Shown: positions 12,261-23,500, numbered from the stretch's first letter. The stretch is 64,000 nt of DNA from Strix aluco (GCF_031877795.1 NC_133933.1:94385552-94449551), one strand, 5' to 3'. Translations and numbers: made by a program. The notes: generated by a model not told the origin, from the letters alone.

Positions 12261-13120
12261 GGTAGCTGTGTTTCATGTTGATGCTCATAGTAACAGAGAC
12301 ACTTTGGAACGACTCTATAATTCTGTTGCAGACAACCAGGCAAAGATTTCCCAAGCTGGATTGGAATTCCCTCAGAAGGAGGATCATGAAGGCTTGGCGA
12401 AATGAGCACACCAAAAGTGTGGGCATCTTGGAGAAAAAGACACTTATAGGTGGGCTCAAGATCGTGGTGTAACAATGACACTTGATATGATTAAAAATAT
12501 ACTTGCCCAATGCCCTGTGTGTCAACATACTCACAAATGTTCGGTACCATATATTGTGAAAGGACAACTGGGGAGAGGAAAATTACCAGGACAAATGTAG
12601 CAAATGGATTATGTTGGACCTCTACTCCAAGATCAAGGATGTAAATATATTTGCACCGCTGTAGATACCTATTCTGGATATCTGATTGCCCATCCCTGTA
12701 AGAGGGCCACTCACCATAGCACCATTTGTACTATAGGTATAATAATTTTGTACTATGGAATTCCATTGCAACTTCAAACTGATAATGGGTTTCATTTTTG
12801 AAATAAGTTTGTACAACAATATGCTGAGCAACAAAACATTCAGTGGGTTTTTCATATACCATATTACCCTGAAGCTGCTGGATTGATCGAGCGGATGAAT
12901 GGGAAGTTGAAAGAGCAGTTGAGAAAATTGGGGGATGGGAACCTATTCCCAGTGGAGAACTCATCTCACAGATGCACTACATATTTTTAACAACAGGCCC
13001 ATTGGGGAAATGGAAACCCCCTTAATGCGTATGATCACACCTAATCTGCAAATAAAACCTCTGACAATAAAAGAGACTTTGACTGATTGGGAAATTGTCC
13101 CAGGAGCCATGGCCCCTTAC
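12258..13120 (+). pseudogene. ERV-L-type pol: integrase remnant
   Basis: A zinc-binding N-terminus is visible: paired His around 12406-12423 and a CPVC knuckle near 12511-12522. The catalytic triad is in one frame: Asp in QMDYVGP (12607-12609), Asp in TDNG (12781-12783) and Glu in GLIERMNG (12889-12891). Exactly 35 residues lie between the last two, the D,D-35-E pattern of retroviral integrases, which join viral cDNA to host DNA. It is broken by TGA 12403, TAG 12598, TGA 12799 and a frameshift near 12.94 kb. After the shift a frame continues through NNRPIGEMETP to TAA 13121. Confidence 0.9.
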
Positions 13121-13123
13121 TAA

Positions 13124-13500
13124 GCCACCTCAGAAGCTACAGGGTTAGACCTTCATGCATTAACATTAACCAAAATAAGCTCAAGACAGACAAGGGTCAT
13201 AGATACTGGAATAGGATTTCAGATTCCCCCAGAACACTTTGGATTAATAACTGCTCTCTCAAACCTAGCCATGATAGGTGTTCATGTCATGGGAGGAGTG
13301 ATTGATGCAGACTATCAAGGTGAAATTAAGGTAATTCTGTTAAACAATGGTGAACAAGATTTGAATATTCAACCCCAAGACCAGGTAGCACAATTGTTGA
13401 TACTACCAGCTCTGCAAGCAGAGGTAAAGAAAGGGGAACCACCCCCAGTCACCACAGTCTGTGGAGATAAAGGGTTTCGGATCAACAGGTATTAACAATG
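13124..13500 (+). pseudogene. ERV-L-type dUTPase domain
   Basis: One open frame from just after TAA 13121 carries the trimeric dUTPase motifs in order: ATGLDLHA (motif 1, about 13140-13163), a PPEHFGLI to NLAMIG stretch (motif 2), GVIDADYQGEIKV (motif 3, about 13300-13340), DQVAQLL (motif 4, about 13380-13400) and the start of the Gly-rich motif 5 (GDKGF). A one-base frameshift near 13478 separates GDKGF from the GSTG half of motif 5. The enzyme hydrolyses dUTP to dUMP and keeps uracil out of viral cDNA. Position after integrase is the ERV-L signature. This is the best-preserved domain of the provirus. Confidence 0.88.
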
Positions 13501-13643
13501 GAGCCAAAGTCTGGGTTCAGAGGCCAAATGGTCACCCTGAACTGGCTGAAGTAATAGCCATGAGGAAAGATAACACCATTTTGATCATGAGACCTGGACA
13601 AGGAAAATGGGAGTATGTCCCTGCAACACGATGTTACTTGTGA
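13480..13643 (+). pseudogene. Post-dUTPase tail, possible integrase C-terminal-like segment
   Basis: After the frameshift the frame GSTGINNGAKVWVQ continues for about 50 residues to TGA 13641. It has a small, basic, beta-rich pattern (VWVQRPNGHPELAEV and then RPGQGKWEYVP). This resembles the SH3-like C-terminal domain of retroviral integrases. If so, the dUTPase sits between the integrase core and its C-terminal part. The match is by pattern only. Confidence 0.45.
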
Positions 13644-13790
13644 GAGTAACTAGATGGTAGAGTTTTGTCTTACAGGTCCTGCACAATTGAATCTACCTGT
13701 TTACTGCAACGGCCCCTTTGCGAGAGGATGTTATCCATGTCACCTGATCCGAGGAACTAGTTTTCATGGACAACAGAGAATGCACGGATA

Positions 13791-14021
13791 ATGGGACTAT
13801 TGTTGGTCTTATTGATTATAAGTTATCATTTTAATCAAATTGTAAATTGGGAAAATAGATTTTTATCCCTAGGAGAGACAGTAGCAAACACATTTAATCT
13901 TAGCAATTGTTGGGTCTGCGGGAGCCCAGGTGGATTTAAAGATTGGCCTTGGATAGCCCAACTAGTATCACCCAAGTGGTGGATCAGTGACCAAAGTGAC
14001 ATACATGAAGGCATGCAATGA
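13791..14021 (+). pseudogene. Short env-like frame
   Basis: The 76-codon frame starts with a hydrophobic signal-peptide-like stretch (MGLLLVLLIISYHF). It continues with a potential N-glycosylation site next to a CXXC motif (NLSNCWVCGSP) and a Trp-rich segment (WPWIAQLVSPKWW). Secretory leader, N-glycan and CWxC are features of retroviral Env surface subunits. It ends at TGA 14019, and only about 145 bp remain before the 3' LTR, so most of any env is gone. ERV-L elements of mammals usually lack env, so this is uncertain. It could be a chance or unrelated frame. Confidence 0.4.
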
Positions 14022-14165
14022 AGGGAATGCAACTCATAACTATACTTGATGAAACATCATCAATTGATGAACAGAGATTGATATCTATATGTGTAACTTC
14101 TGGACCTGAATTAATCATAGAAACAGTCTATTAGCCATGGTTCATCTATAGGTCAAAGAACCGAT

Positions 14166-14979
14166 TGTAGTGCTAGGGCCTGAACAATAGGCCCTGAAAC
14201 AAAGTTGACCTCTAGATGAACCTCACAACCAAGCGTTATCCATTATTAGTATCTGTTAACTAGTAAAATCGGTATTACCATTAGTGTTTATTATTAATAT
14301 CTGATCATTAACGAAATATGTATGCTCACTAGTGAAAGATGGAGCTTAGACAAACTATAATCAGTAGTGAGGATGAAATGTTGTCAGAATGTATCCAACT
14401 TTCCTTGTTTAGCCTTGTTCAAGGCTGAGAACCCAAGTGTTTGGCCTTGTTAGGAACTCCCTTGGTTCTCCTCGCCGAGCCCTGGCCAGGCTTTGGGTGG
14501 AATCCAACAGGAGGGTGAAACCAGATGTTTCCACTCAAATAAAAGTGCAAGTCATTCTGACTTGCTGATTTTTGGTATATAAGGCTGGACCCTCTTGCTG
14601 CAACTTTGGATGCCTCACCTATGGGTGGACGCACCATGTAGGACTTCCCACTTGCCAGGAATGGCTCTCCAAATCCTCGCTGTAACCGGGGCTCCCCAGA
14701 GACTGTGGATCTGGATGTTGGTAACGTATGCAAGTGGTGATGTATCTTTCTTAACCACTATTCTCTCCATCGTGTAGTAATGATTAGGCGCATTACCTTG
14801 CTTAACCTTATTTTCTGTAATTAACTGTATGTAGTAATAATTAAGTGTACTATTCTGTATTTTTCCTATTGCTTATTCTCTGTATTACTTGGTTATACTC
14901 TTTAATTATCAACAGTAAAATAAGCCTACTCTTTTCACTCTGGCGTCTGAGTTTAATTGGCATCCTTGATCAGCAAACA
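14166..14979 (+). repeat. 3' LTR of the ERV-L-type provirus
   Basis: Nearly identical to 9169-9981, starting TGTAGTGCTAGGG and ending CAAACA, followed by the TCACC duplication (14980-14984). The TATA box is at 14576-14582. The bases just before it do not form a convincing polypurine tract, which suggests loss or decay at the 3' end of the internal region. It could act as a promoter towards IBTK, but nothing in the sequence shows that it does. Confidence 0.93.
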
Positions 14980-14984
14980 TCACC

Positions 14985-17900
14985 GCATCTCCATTTCCTA
15001 CTTTATCTTCACGGGGGAACAATCAGGCAGATTGAGCCCATACTTCACCATCCTCCTTTCCATGCTACTTGATCCTCAGACTTCTCCATACTTTTCTCAA
15101 ATGGTACTGGTATATGGAATTTAGTAACCCTGTCTCTCTGAGTAAGAGGATAGGCTTTCTTCAAGCAAGATGAGCATATTTTTAATAAGTTTAGAGATAC
15201 TAGTATAAAAATGCTTCTTTTGAGTGTGTGGCTATCTGATAAATAATTAGTAGCCTGGGTTTTTTGCAAGACTTCCCTGCCAAGAGGTGTAACACTGAAT
15301 CTTCCTCTACTTGTTCTGTAATACAAATTTCCCAGTATTTTATAATCTTTTTTCAAGTTCATAAAAGAGAAAGATCATGAGGAACTTATTTAGTATCAGC
15401 AGAAGGTAATCCTGGAGCTGATTATTTTTTTCGTCAGTAGAGGGTATTACTGCTGCCAATAAGAATTATTACTCAAGGTTCCAGAGGATACTGGTAATAA
15501 TTAGGCCAGCTAAGGCACATAAATAGATATGTGAAGGGGGAAATCTGTCACTCGACACTTAGTATAGCTGAAATGGAAAAAAATAATTATTTTCATTTTT
15601 GATATATAGACTACACATTTTGATTACTGGCTGATAAAAGTAATTATCATATTTTTTCAACATTCAGAATCAATTTCAGACATCTGTTACGAGATCGTTA
15701 CAGTGATAGCATAAAGTGCAGAGTACATTTTTTCCTTACTGTTGCTTACATCTTCTATAATTCCTCCATTAGTCTAAGTCTGGTGCAGTAGACAAGGCAT
15801 GGAACTTCACCTCAGTATTTCTGCAGACTACTCTGGATGGATGGATAGGATCCGTAGGTCTCCAGAAAGCTGTCTAGTGGAGTAATGTCCTGCCTATAAC
15901 CTAGATTTATCTCCCCTAACCTTAAGTGTGTATACACATTTTGAACACAGTCTATAACCCTTCAATGAACTGAGAGGCATACTAAGACAAACATACACTC
16001 TGTAGGCTAATTAAGCTTCTCAAAATTGATGTTCCTTCTCAAATTCTGAAGACGGCTAAGTATACTGGTTTTCCTTTTTAAGTCCTGCTCTTTCCGTTTT
16101 TTGAGAGATTTTTGATTTAAAGTCTAGAGCTGCTATAAAAAGCAACAACAGCAGTCAGAGACACATTTTTTTCCCTATAATTAAATGTTTATTTGTGATC
16201 ATTCGGACCTTTTCACCACAGACTGAAAAAAAAAAAAAAAAAAAAAAAAGATGAACAGTTCCTAACTGTCAGGCACGTACTACATGCTTCAGAAGTTCAC
16301 AAATCCAGCTGTTGGACTACCCAATTGAAAAAACTCTTCAGTGACTCATTACTGCCTTTTCATTTTCACTGCCTGTAATTTCTTCTGACAGGCTTAAAAT
16401 AGTATATTTTTCACAACAATGTTGTCATTTTCCATTAGTAAAAAAACAAACCAGAACAAAACTGGTAATTTTGCTTAAGTTAACCTGTTTGAGCTTTTCT
16501 TGTCTTTCAACATTACCTCAATATATCTCTGCAAATCAAACTATCTCATCCTGATTCTGTGAATGGTATTCACTGGTTTGCTGCTTTTGCAGAAGCAGGA
16601 CAAGACAGCGGGAATTTCTACTACTGACCTATGAGCTGGGGACAATTAGAAAAGCCTGAACAATAAACAATAGGTGAAGTCGTTAATATCTTATTTTTCC
16701 ATGAAAATATTAAAAGTCCTGCAAAGGAGATCAAACTCTTGCATAGAAAGCCATTGCTAAAAGCCTTTGGTTATTCTGTCCAGGTTTTGTCTGACTTGGA
16801 CTCCATTAGGTCCTGTTCATGACTCAGTACTATTTTCCAACTTTTCTGTGTCCCTTGCTGTAGTTTTTTATTCTTTACAGTCATATTTTGTGTGAAAGAC
16901 CTGAGGGGCATCCAGCTTCTTAGAAATTATTTTTCTCACATAGAATCTATTCATGTTGTCTTGGGCCTTGTTCTGCTTTAAGCCTTTTGACCTTTCCACT
17001 GTGCTGTTTACCCCTCCAAAGAATGCCCATCCCAGCTATTCACTTGAATTCATAATTGTACAACAAAGCATTGTTTCTGACTGACTTCAGCTGTATTTGG
17101 ATCTCCTTATCTCCCCAGATGGTCATTACTGTTCTTAGGCCAGCTGGCAGCATACTTGGAGCAAGGCCACCTCTGAAGTATGCTTACGACTTAAGCAGAA
17201 AGAAGCTATCACTAGGAAAAGAATGAATAAGTAAGATTCACATAGCATGCAGGGTTAGTTTCAGTGGTGAACGACTGCTGGCAAATCAAACATTTATACA
17301 GTGAAATACAGAAAGCAGATTGTACAATTCACATTAACTGGGTCAGATGGCACAAGTAAAAATGCTTGAGATCACCTACATACTTCTACTCAATCTTCCC
17401 CAGATTGAACTGCTGCTGAAGAATCCACGTGACTTTTTTCAACTTCAAATGTTTTGTGGTTTAAAAAATAGCTAGTTTGATTTAAAGTCTTTTAATGCTT
17501 GCACCACACAGGGGATAAAACTGTGTCTTTAAAGAGATACATAGAAACACTGGCCATTGGTATTGATACTTCATAACTATTTCAGTATTTCACAAAGCGA
17601 TGTGTGATTTTTCTTACTCTGTATTTTATGTTAGGTACTGCTTGTCTTGGTTCCTATCTTCCCATCCTAAAATGCTACACCCTGATCCTCTTCCAGTTTA
17701 ATCTGTGATCTGTACCACCTATTACATCATCCAAGATATTAATTAAAAAGTAGAATTGAATTGAGCCCTCATCGAGTTTACCTGAAACATACATTAAGTG
17801 AACCCTAGGCAATTACTTTACAAGAGTTTTTCAAATCCTCGTGCACATACCAAGTTTGCTTATAAGACTGTCTCAAGTTGGTGTCAAAAGCCTCACAAAA

Positions 17901-18239
17901 AATCAAACCGTATCTTCTAAGTCAGGCCACTACATTGACTTAAGACAATCTGCCTGGACACAGCCTTCTCGTTGCCTTCTCTCACTTCATTCATTTCTAG
18001 AAACCTGCAGGCTGATTTATTTCATTATTTGTTTTTGAGTCCTTCTGGAGAGGTGTTGTCTTGCCAGAAACTCATCCTCCTTCACAGCCAACACGCAGCT
18101 TCTCTCGTGAAGTCTGACACAAAAAGGCACAGAAACACCTCAGCTTTCTCCCCTTCACCTGCTCTCTCACCCGTATTTCCAGTCCCTTTCCTCGCTCACG
18201 ACACAAGGTCAGCTCCTCACACCTGCGCCGGACATTTTG
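14985..18239. other. Intergenic between provirus and promoter
   Basis: No gene, RNA or transposon was recognised. It contains an uninterrupted 24-A run (16226-16249). Open frames are short and lack known motifs. Confidence 0.55.
16226..16249 (+). repeat. Poly-A tract, 24 A
   Basis: This is an uninterrupted run of 24 A. It could be the tail of a decayed retroposon, but no body or flanking duplication was found upstream. Confidence 0.9.
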
Positions 18240-18390
18240 ATTTAACACTTGCACACCCGGGCCAGTCCGTCACGGCAGGCCCCGCCCACTGGGCCCGCCC
18301 CGCCCCCTCGCACCCCTTTCGCCACCTGACCCAGCCTGTCAGTCAATCCGGGCTCCGCCGTGGGGGCCGGAGCCGAGGCGGCAATCACAG

Positions 18391-18428
18391 CCAATCGGCG
18401 TGCGAGGTGCCGCGGCGTCACGGCCAAT
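18391..18428 (+). promoter_or_regulatory. Paired CCAAT boxes (NF-Y-like)
   Basis: Two CCAATCGG octamers on the plus strand start at 18391 and 18424. Duplicated CCAAT boxes about three helical turns apart just upstream of a CpG-island start are a common NF-Y arrangement. The motif is seen; binding is inferred. Confidence 0.5.
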
Positions 18429-18479
18429 CGGTTGCTTGCTTCTTTGGGGGTGCGGCGGCTGCTGTCCCTGCGCCCCGCT

Positions 18480-18632
18480 GTGAGCTGCTGGCACCGGCTG
18501 TCGCTGTCGCCGTCTGAGGTGTCGCGGTAGCCGCAGCAGCCTGGCCCTGCTTCGGTGTCACTGAGGATGAGCTCCTGCGCTGCCCAGCGCGCGTCCCGTC
18601 CTGTCCGCTCGAGTCCATTCATCTAGCGACTG
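18480..18632 (+). other. IBTK: IBTK exon 1, untranslated (5' end approximate)
   Basis: A good splice donor, GACTG|GTGAGG, gives an exon end at 18632 inside the CpG island, and the first coding exon has its own acceptor at 26832. The 5' limit is a guess because the start site cannot be read directly. The exon holds one upstream ORF. CAGE or 5' RACE would fix the start. Confidence 0.55.
18567..18626 (+). promoter_or_regulatory. Upstream ORF in exon 1, 19 codons
   Basis: ATGAGCTCC opens a 19-codon frame that ends at TAG 18624-18626, just before the exon 1 donor. It would be the first AUG met by scanning ribosomes if transcription starts upstream of it, and it would reduce initiation at the main ATG. 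Confidence 0.5.
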
Positions 18633-18668
18633 GTGAGGGGCGGGCCGCGACCTGCTGATGTGTCCGGA

Positions 18669-18693
18669 GGGGGAGCCGGGCCTGGGGGAGGGG
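18669..18693 (+). promoter_or_regulatory. G-quadruplex motif just inside intron 1
   Basis: Four G runs of 5, 3, 5 and 4 are separated by loops of 4, 3 and 1 bases. This satisfies G3+N1-7 on the non-template strand about 36 bp after the exon 1 donor. Folding is inferred. Confidence 0.6.
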
Positions 18694-20079
18694 CAGCGTC
18701 ATGGTTGGCCCTGCCAGAGGGGACGAGACGGGACGGGACGGCGACGGTGGGGGACTGCAGGAATGAGGAGAGCCCCGGGGAGGGTAAAGGGCAGCCGGCC
18801 ACGTAGGATGGGAGGAGACCGGCTTCGAGGCGGAAGAAGAGTGGCTCGGCCACCTGTTTTGATAAGCCTCTTCTATCGCTCGTCGCTTCCCGGCTACGTG
18901 ATCATGTGTAGTGGGAGGCAAAACGGCCACCTTCCCCCCTGCCTGCCCCTGGCCTGGAGCTGGCTCTTTGGAACACTTCAGACCTTCCCCCCCTCTTGAC
19001 ACTGGCAGCAGCCTCTGCCAGGTTTTCCTAGCTGGAGATTCCCGGGAAGCCTGTTGTGTTTCTGGCCGCCGTGATGATACTTATCTGTGGCTTTTGGTAG
19101 CAGCTCACAGTGTTGCTGGCTTTGAGTAGCAGCGGATGCACGGGAGAGATGAAGTCTTGTAGTTAGCTTAAAAGGATATTTGTGTGCAGCCTTCTTAGGG
19201 GGCAGCCACCTCATCTCTGAAATCTGGCTCTTTTTTCGCTGACGTGGTCAGTGTAGTTGTCTTCATGGAAAGTGGTCGCAATTTGTGGTCTACAAAAAAC
19301 ATATGATGTTGCTACTTTTTAATAATACTGTATGAAAAGTTGAGAGTTCATTCAGAAAAGTCAACTTTTCCTAAGAATTCATGTATTTATTGGATATAGT
19401 TTTAAGTGTGGTGAAATTCTAGAACACATTTGTGGTTCGTTGCTCTTATCTTCAGGTTATCTATTTCAATAAAAAATCTAGAGCAAGGTCCCAGTGTATT
19501 GTGGAAATGCCTGTAACTGCACTCACTGTACTTTGTCTATACCACTTTATGTTTTAATTTTTTGGACAGTCTTAAGTTACTAAACGTAAGTAGTTTTGAC
19601 TATTTCTAGATAAGCCAAGCATGGTATTTCACAGTTTACTGTTTATGTGCTATGATTCCTGACTAATAGATCTGCTCTGACGTGTTGTTGCTGAATTTAG
19701 CTGCCAATGGTACTTTGGAGTTTTTTTGACAGACGTGTCTGCCTTTAATTGGTAGTGCTTGTTAGCACTGTTAGGAGCAAATAGATTAGAGTTGCTGGAT
19801 CACTGAATGTCTCATCCTGATAAGGATGATTATGCTGTTGTTGCTGTGAAGGTGGAAGTTGTAGAAAGTCTATAGAGAACATCTAAAGGTCACCTGCACC
19901 AGGGGTGTACCTGTGCCAAGCAGTGGCACAGAGGCCCTGGCCCAGTAAATGAAGCAGCTTGGATCTGCCATGGCCCAGGGGACATCGCAGGCATAGTGGA
20001 ACGTGTTTTTTAAAGCAAGATGGTTTTCCTCCGTAGCTTTACTTCTAGACAGGTCACATTTATTTAAAACTTGAACAGT

Positions 20080-20540
20080 CTGCTTGTTGTCTAGTCCATT
20101 TTGAGAGCCTTATTAGCATTTGATTTATCATTTGAAAGTGCTTCCTGACATATAATCTTAATCTCTTTCGAAATTTGAACAAATGACTTCTTATCCTCCT
20201 GTCAGGGGTAAAATGGACTAGAGTTTTGATTTTTCTTCTTTATGTAACAGCCACATTCAGAGGCTTTGGCTGGTCTGTAGAAGCTGCAGCTGAAGAAGAA
20301 AATAGATCCAATTTGCTCAGCTTGTACTCCTGGGTTGTTTTGTAAACCTTCTGAATCCTAGTTGCCCTTTCTAAAGACTTCTTCTACTTACCTACTTCTC
20401 TTAAAACTTGCTATCTGAACTAGAGGCAGCACTCTACTTGATGTTCTGTGTATTGAGAAGAGCAGAACCCTTGCTTTCTGTGCCGTGTATTGCAATACTC
20501 CTGTAATACAGCTGAGAAGAAGCTACTTTTTTTAAAAGAC
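20080..20540 (-). mobile_element. Probable old CR1/L3-like LINE fragment, antisense
   Basis: The succession of phrases follows the antisense strand of a CR1-family 3' region: CTTCCTGACATATAATCTTAATCTC, then GCTCAGCTTGTACTC, then TGAACTAGAGGCAGCACTCTAC, then AGAGCAGAACCC. The match is decayed, so the limits are approximate. Confidence 0.45.
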
Positions 20541-23500
20541 TTTATGTGGGAATTTCTGGCTGTCAAACTACTCAAAGCTTCTGCATAACTTAGATTTACC
20601 CGTTTTTCCTTGTATATTCAATCACTTTTCCCCCCATAAAATTTATTGTGTATTAAGATGGTATTGTTCAAGGGATTGAAAAGCCTAGATTTATGTCCAG
20701 ACTTCAGCAAATGTGCACGAAGGTTCTGAACAGGTTAAACTGTCTGTGGATATGTAATCTTCTGAGTAGAAATTAGTAGTCTAGCTGTTCTTTAAAGCAT
20801 TGGAAAATGTGCTACTTATAGCTGAAAGGTATGTTTGCTGTTATTTATCTAGGAATTAATCTGTGTTTCTTTTAGGGTATGTTGCTTAATGCCAGTGCTA
20901 TGTTTATTATATTACTACCCAGCTTCAATTTGCTAGTCACTTTTGTCAGATTCTAAACTACTACTTTTAATATGTATTAGTGAAAGTTGCCTTTAGGTAA
21001 GACTACAGTCAACAGAAATTCCTGGAAAATCAGTAGCGTGGTAGCAAATTCCCATGGCTTTAATTCTGTAAGCTTTAGATTTTATTTTACTTTTTTTTTT
21101 TTTTTCATTAGCTTACTGATCAAGTAGTTTGCATGGTGAAGTTTGTTTTGGGTACAAATGTTTTCAGGATTTCCGTGCTGTTATGGTTACAAGTCCTTTG
21201 TGATGTTATGAATCAAGTGCGAATGGACCAACTTGGAGAATGTTATTAAATGTTAGCATGCTTGTTTAAAAAACAAACCCCCTTCTGCTCCACCCTGGAA
21301 ATCTTTAAGAACTTGTAATACCCTTATAAGGACAGACTTAACTTTACCAAAGTGTATGTATGGCCTGTCATACCTCTCTTCATTTAGCAACTTACTATCA
21401 AAAGGAAGAGCAGATGAATTTTGTACCTTCTGAAATGTCATATTATTTACACTATATTTTTCTAAATGAGGGGTATTAGGATTGACAATTTTATATGCAA
21501 CATAGAAGCCATTATTTAGTTCCATTTTAGGAGAGCCAGATGCTAGGTAGTTTTTCTCCAAGTTCATCCTAGATGCGACTGCTATCAGAAAGAAATCAGT
21601 AGCACTTAAAAAATAAATTAAAAAAAACCCAGCAGAAGAACAGTGAATGGAATGAGGTTATGCCAATTTAAAGATCAATTAAGGTCTTGAAAAATATGTT
21701 CTTAGTAAAGCAGCTTAAAGCTGGGTTTCAAGGCCATGTCACTAATTTGACAATTGAGTTACTTTAATGCAGTGCACATGAAAGATGCAAACCCAGCAAT
21801 CTGTCTTCAAGTGGCACTGAATTCTAATTAACTGAATCTCTTCTGTTTTCTCTTTCACTTCCATGCAAAACCATTGTCTCTATTAAGATGAAAAAAAACC
21901 CCACTATTGGCAGCTACTAGCCACTGCCTTGGTACTGGTATCTACATCCACGTTAGCCAGATTTTGCTAGATCTAATACTGAGTATAGGCTTTCCTCAGG
22001 AAGAATCTGAAAAAGCACAGGTAGGAGTTCTAGTATCCGTGTCTCCCAGATTGGATGCCAGAAACATATATTGAAACTGCCAACCATGTGGTAAGGGTTG
22101 ACTGCTGTTTCTCTTCTGATAGCACCCTTGTACCTTTGAGCCAAGAGCACACAACCTCTGTGGAAATACTTTATAGAAGAAAAGAGAATTGGGAATGTGT
22201 TGATGGAGAACATGATCCTACAGGTGTGGAAACGAGCAGTCTGGTATTTTCCTTCATCCAGTAGCTTGTGATGCCTCTGTGCTAAATGTCAGTGTTGTAG
22301 GCATCACAAAACTTTGTGCTGAATATGCTCTGCCTTCACTGGGTTTGTCTTCTGAAAGATAGTGACTAAGAAACAGATACATAGTAGGGGGTCCTAAAGC
22401 TGCCTGGGTAACATCATCTCTTTCTTTTGGCTTAATTTTTGTGAGATTTCATATTGTCAGAATACAATTGATTATATATTTTTTTTATCTTTTCTGGGAA
22501 GCATCTTCAATAACAAAAATAGGTAAACAGAACCCTTGGACTTGAAGACCACTAACTCACCAGAAGTCCCTTGTAAGCAGCTTTGATATGCAGAGAGATT
22601 TCTGGAACTCCACAGTGGGAAGCTTCTGCCATCTCTCTTCATTTTTCCCAATGATTGAAGAGCAGATTTCACATCTGGCCTCTGCTGTTTGCAGGAAATG
22701 AAATCTACCATCGTCATCCTTAGTCATTAAGGTGTTTGTTAGCTCAGTCTTACAGATGTGTAGAATCTTAATTTCATACTTGAGAGGTGTGACAGCTTTG
22801 ATTTTAGACTTTTTAGGAAAAAAAAATGCCTAATCTTTGCAAATTTGTAGTGACCTCTTGAAAGAAACAGGGATTTTTGAGACAACCACAGTAGGCAGAG
22901 AGCTGCTTTTTCAGCTGTAGGAGTTCTGATTCCATGAGGTCAGATGACACATCTCACACTCTCCTTCTAGGAGGGTGTGACAGCTGTGGTGCAGTGGTAC
23001 TTTGCCTTCTCTGAGGGGAAGAGCTGAGTGAGAGGCCTCTACCTACTCACCTCCAGGAGGCAAGATACCACAGACACCTTCTTGCTAGTTAGGAATTGCT
23101 TCCAAGTTGGTTGTAATCTTTTAAATTTTCCTGGGCTGTGAACATGTATAATAAGTAGCTTGTGTCTCTAAGGGAAAATTTAGAAACCTCTTGCTTCTGA
23201 AATAAAACATCTTTGGGATACTTTGAATACTGTGAATTCCTCCATTTTTTGGGACTTCTTTTCTGTAATGAAAGTGTTAATTAGGAATCAGTTTTTAAAA
23301 AGAATATGAATTCCAAATTATACCTATCGTGTCATGAAAATGTTTTAAAGGATGATAATCTTATTTAGCTACTTATGTCTTTTAATAACTACAGCATTAG
23401 GAAGATACTGGTATTATAACATGAATATGGTTAGTGCTGAGAAGCCTACAGAAATATCTGCAAATAAAAGCAGTGACACATCACCAAAAGGGCACCGTAT

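Larger units (their letters stand above)
9169..14979 (+). mobile_element. ERV-L-type provirus, defective, two LTRs
   Basis: Near-identical LTRs (9169-9981 and 14166-14979) bracket 4.2 kb of internal sequence, and TCACC flanks the whole (9164-9168 and 14980-14984), a perfect 5-bp duplication. The order is LTR, tRNA-Leu-like primer site, gag, RNase H, integrase, dUTPase, env-like frame, LTR. A dUTPase downstream of integrase together with a Leu primer site is typical of the ERV-L class. Every reading frame is broken by stops or frameshifts, and the protease and RT polymerase core are missing. By eye the LTRs differ at about 11 bases and two small indels (roughly 1.4%), so the insertion is fairly young. 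It cannot make functional proteins as it stands. It lies about 3.3 kb upstream of the IBTK CpG island in the same orientation. Confidence 0.93.
18240..18960 (+). promoter_or_regulatory. IBTK: CpG-island promoter of IBTK
   Basis: The base composition changes abruptly to GC- and CpG-rich here, the only such region in the window, and it lies at the 5' end of the gene. A CCCGCCCCGCCCCC block (about 18296-18309) contains Sp1-like GC boxes. Forward CCAAT boxes at 18391-18395 and 18424-18428 are 33 bp apart, a spacing common for NF-Y pairs. No TATA box is visible, as expected for a housekeeping CpG-island promoter with dispersed starts. Initiation is inferred between about 18440 and 18560. Confidence 0.8.

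Noticed and set aside
16120..16249. Possible processed pseudogene ending in the 24-A tract
   Set aside because: No coding sequence, upstream body or flanking target-site duplication could be identified.
18072..19214. Several open frames of 60-180 codons on both strands across the CpG island
   Set aside because: High GC content lowers stop frequency. No motif, splice logic or homology supports them, and they overlap on both strands.
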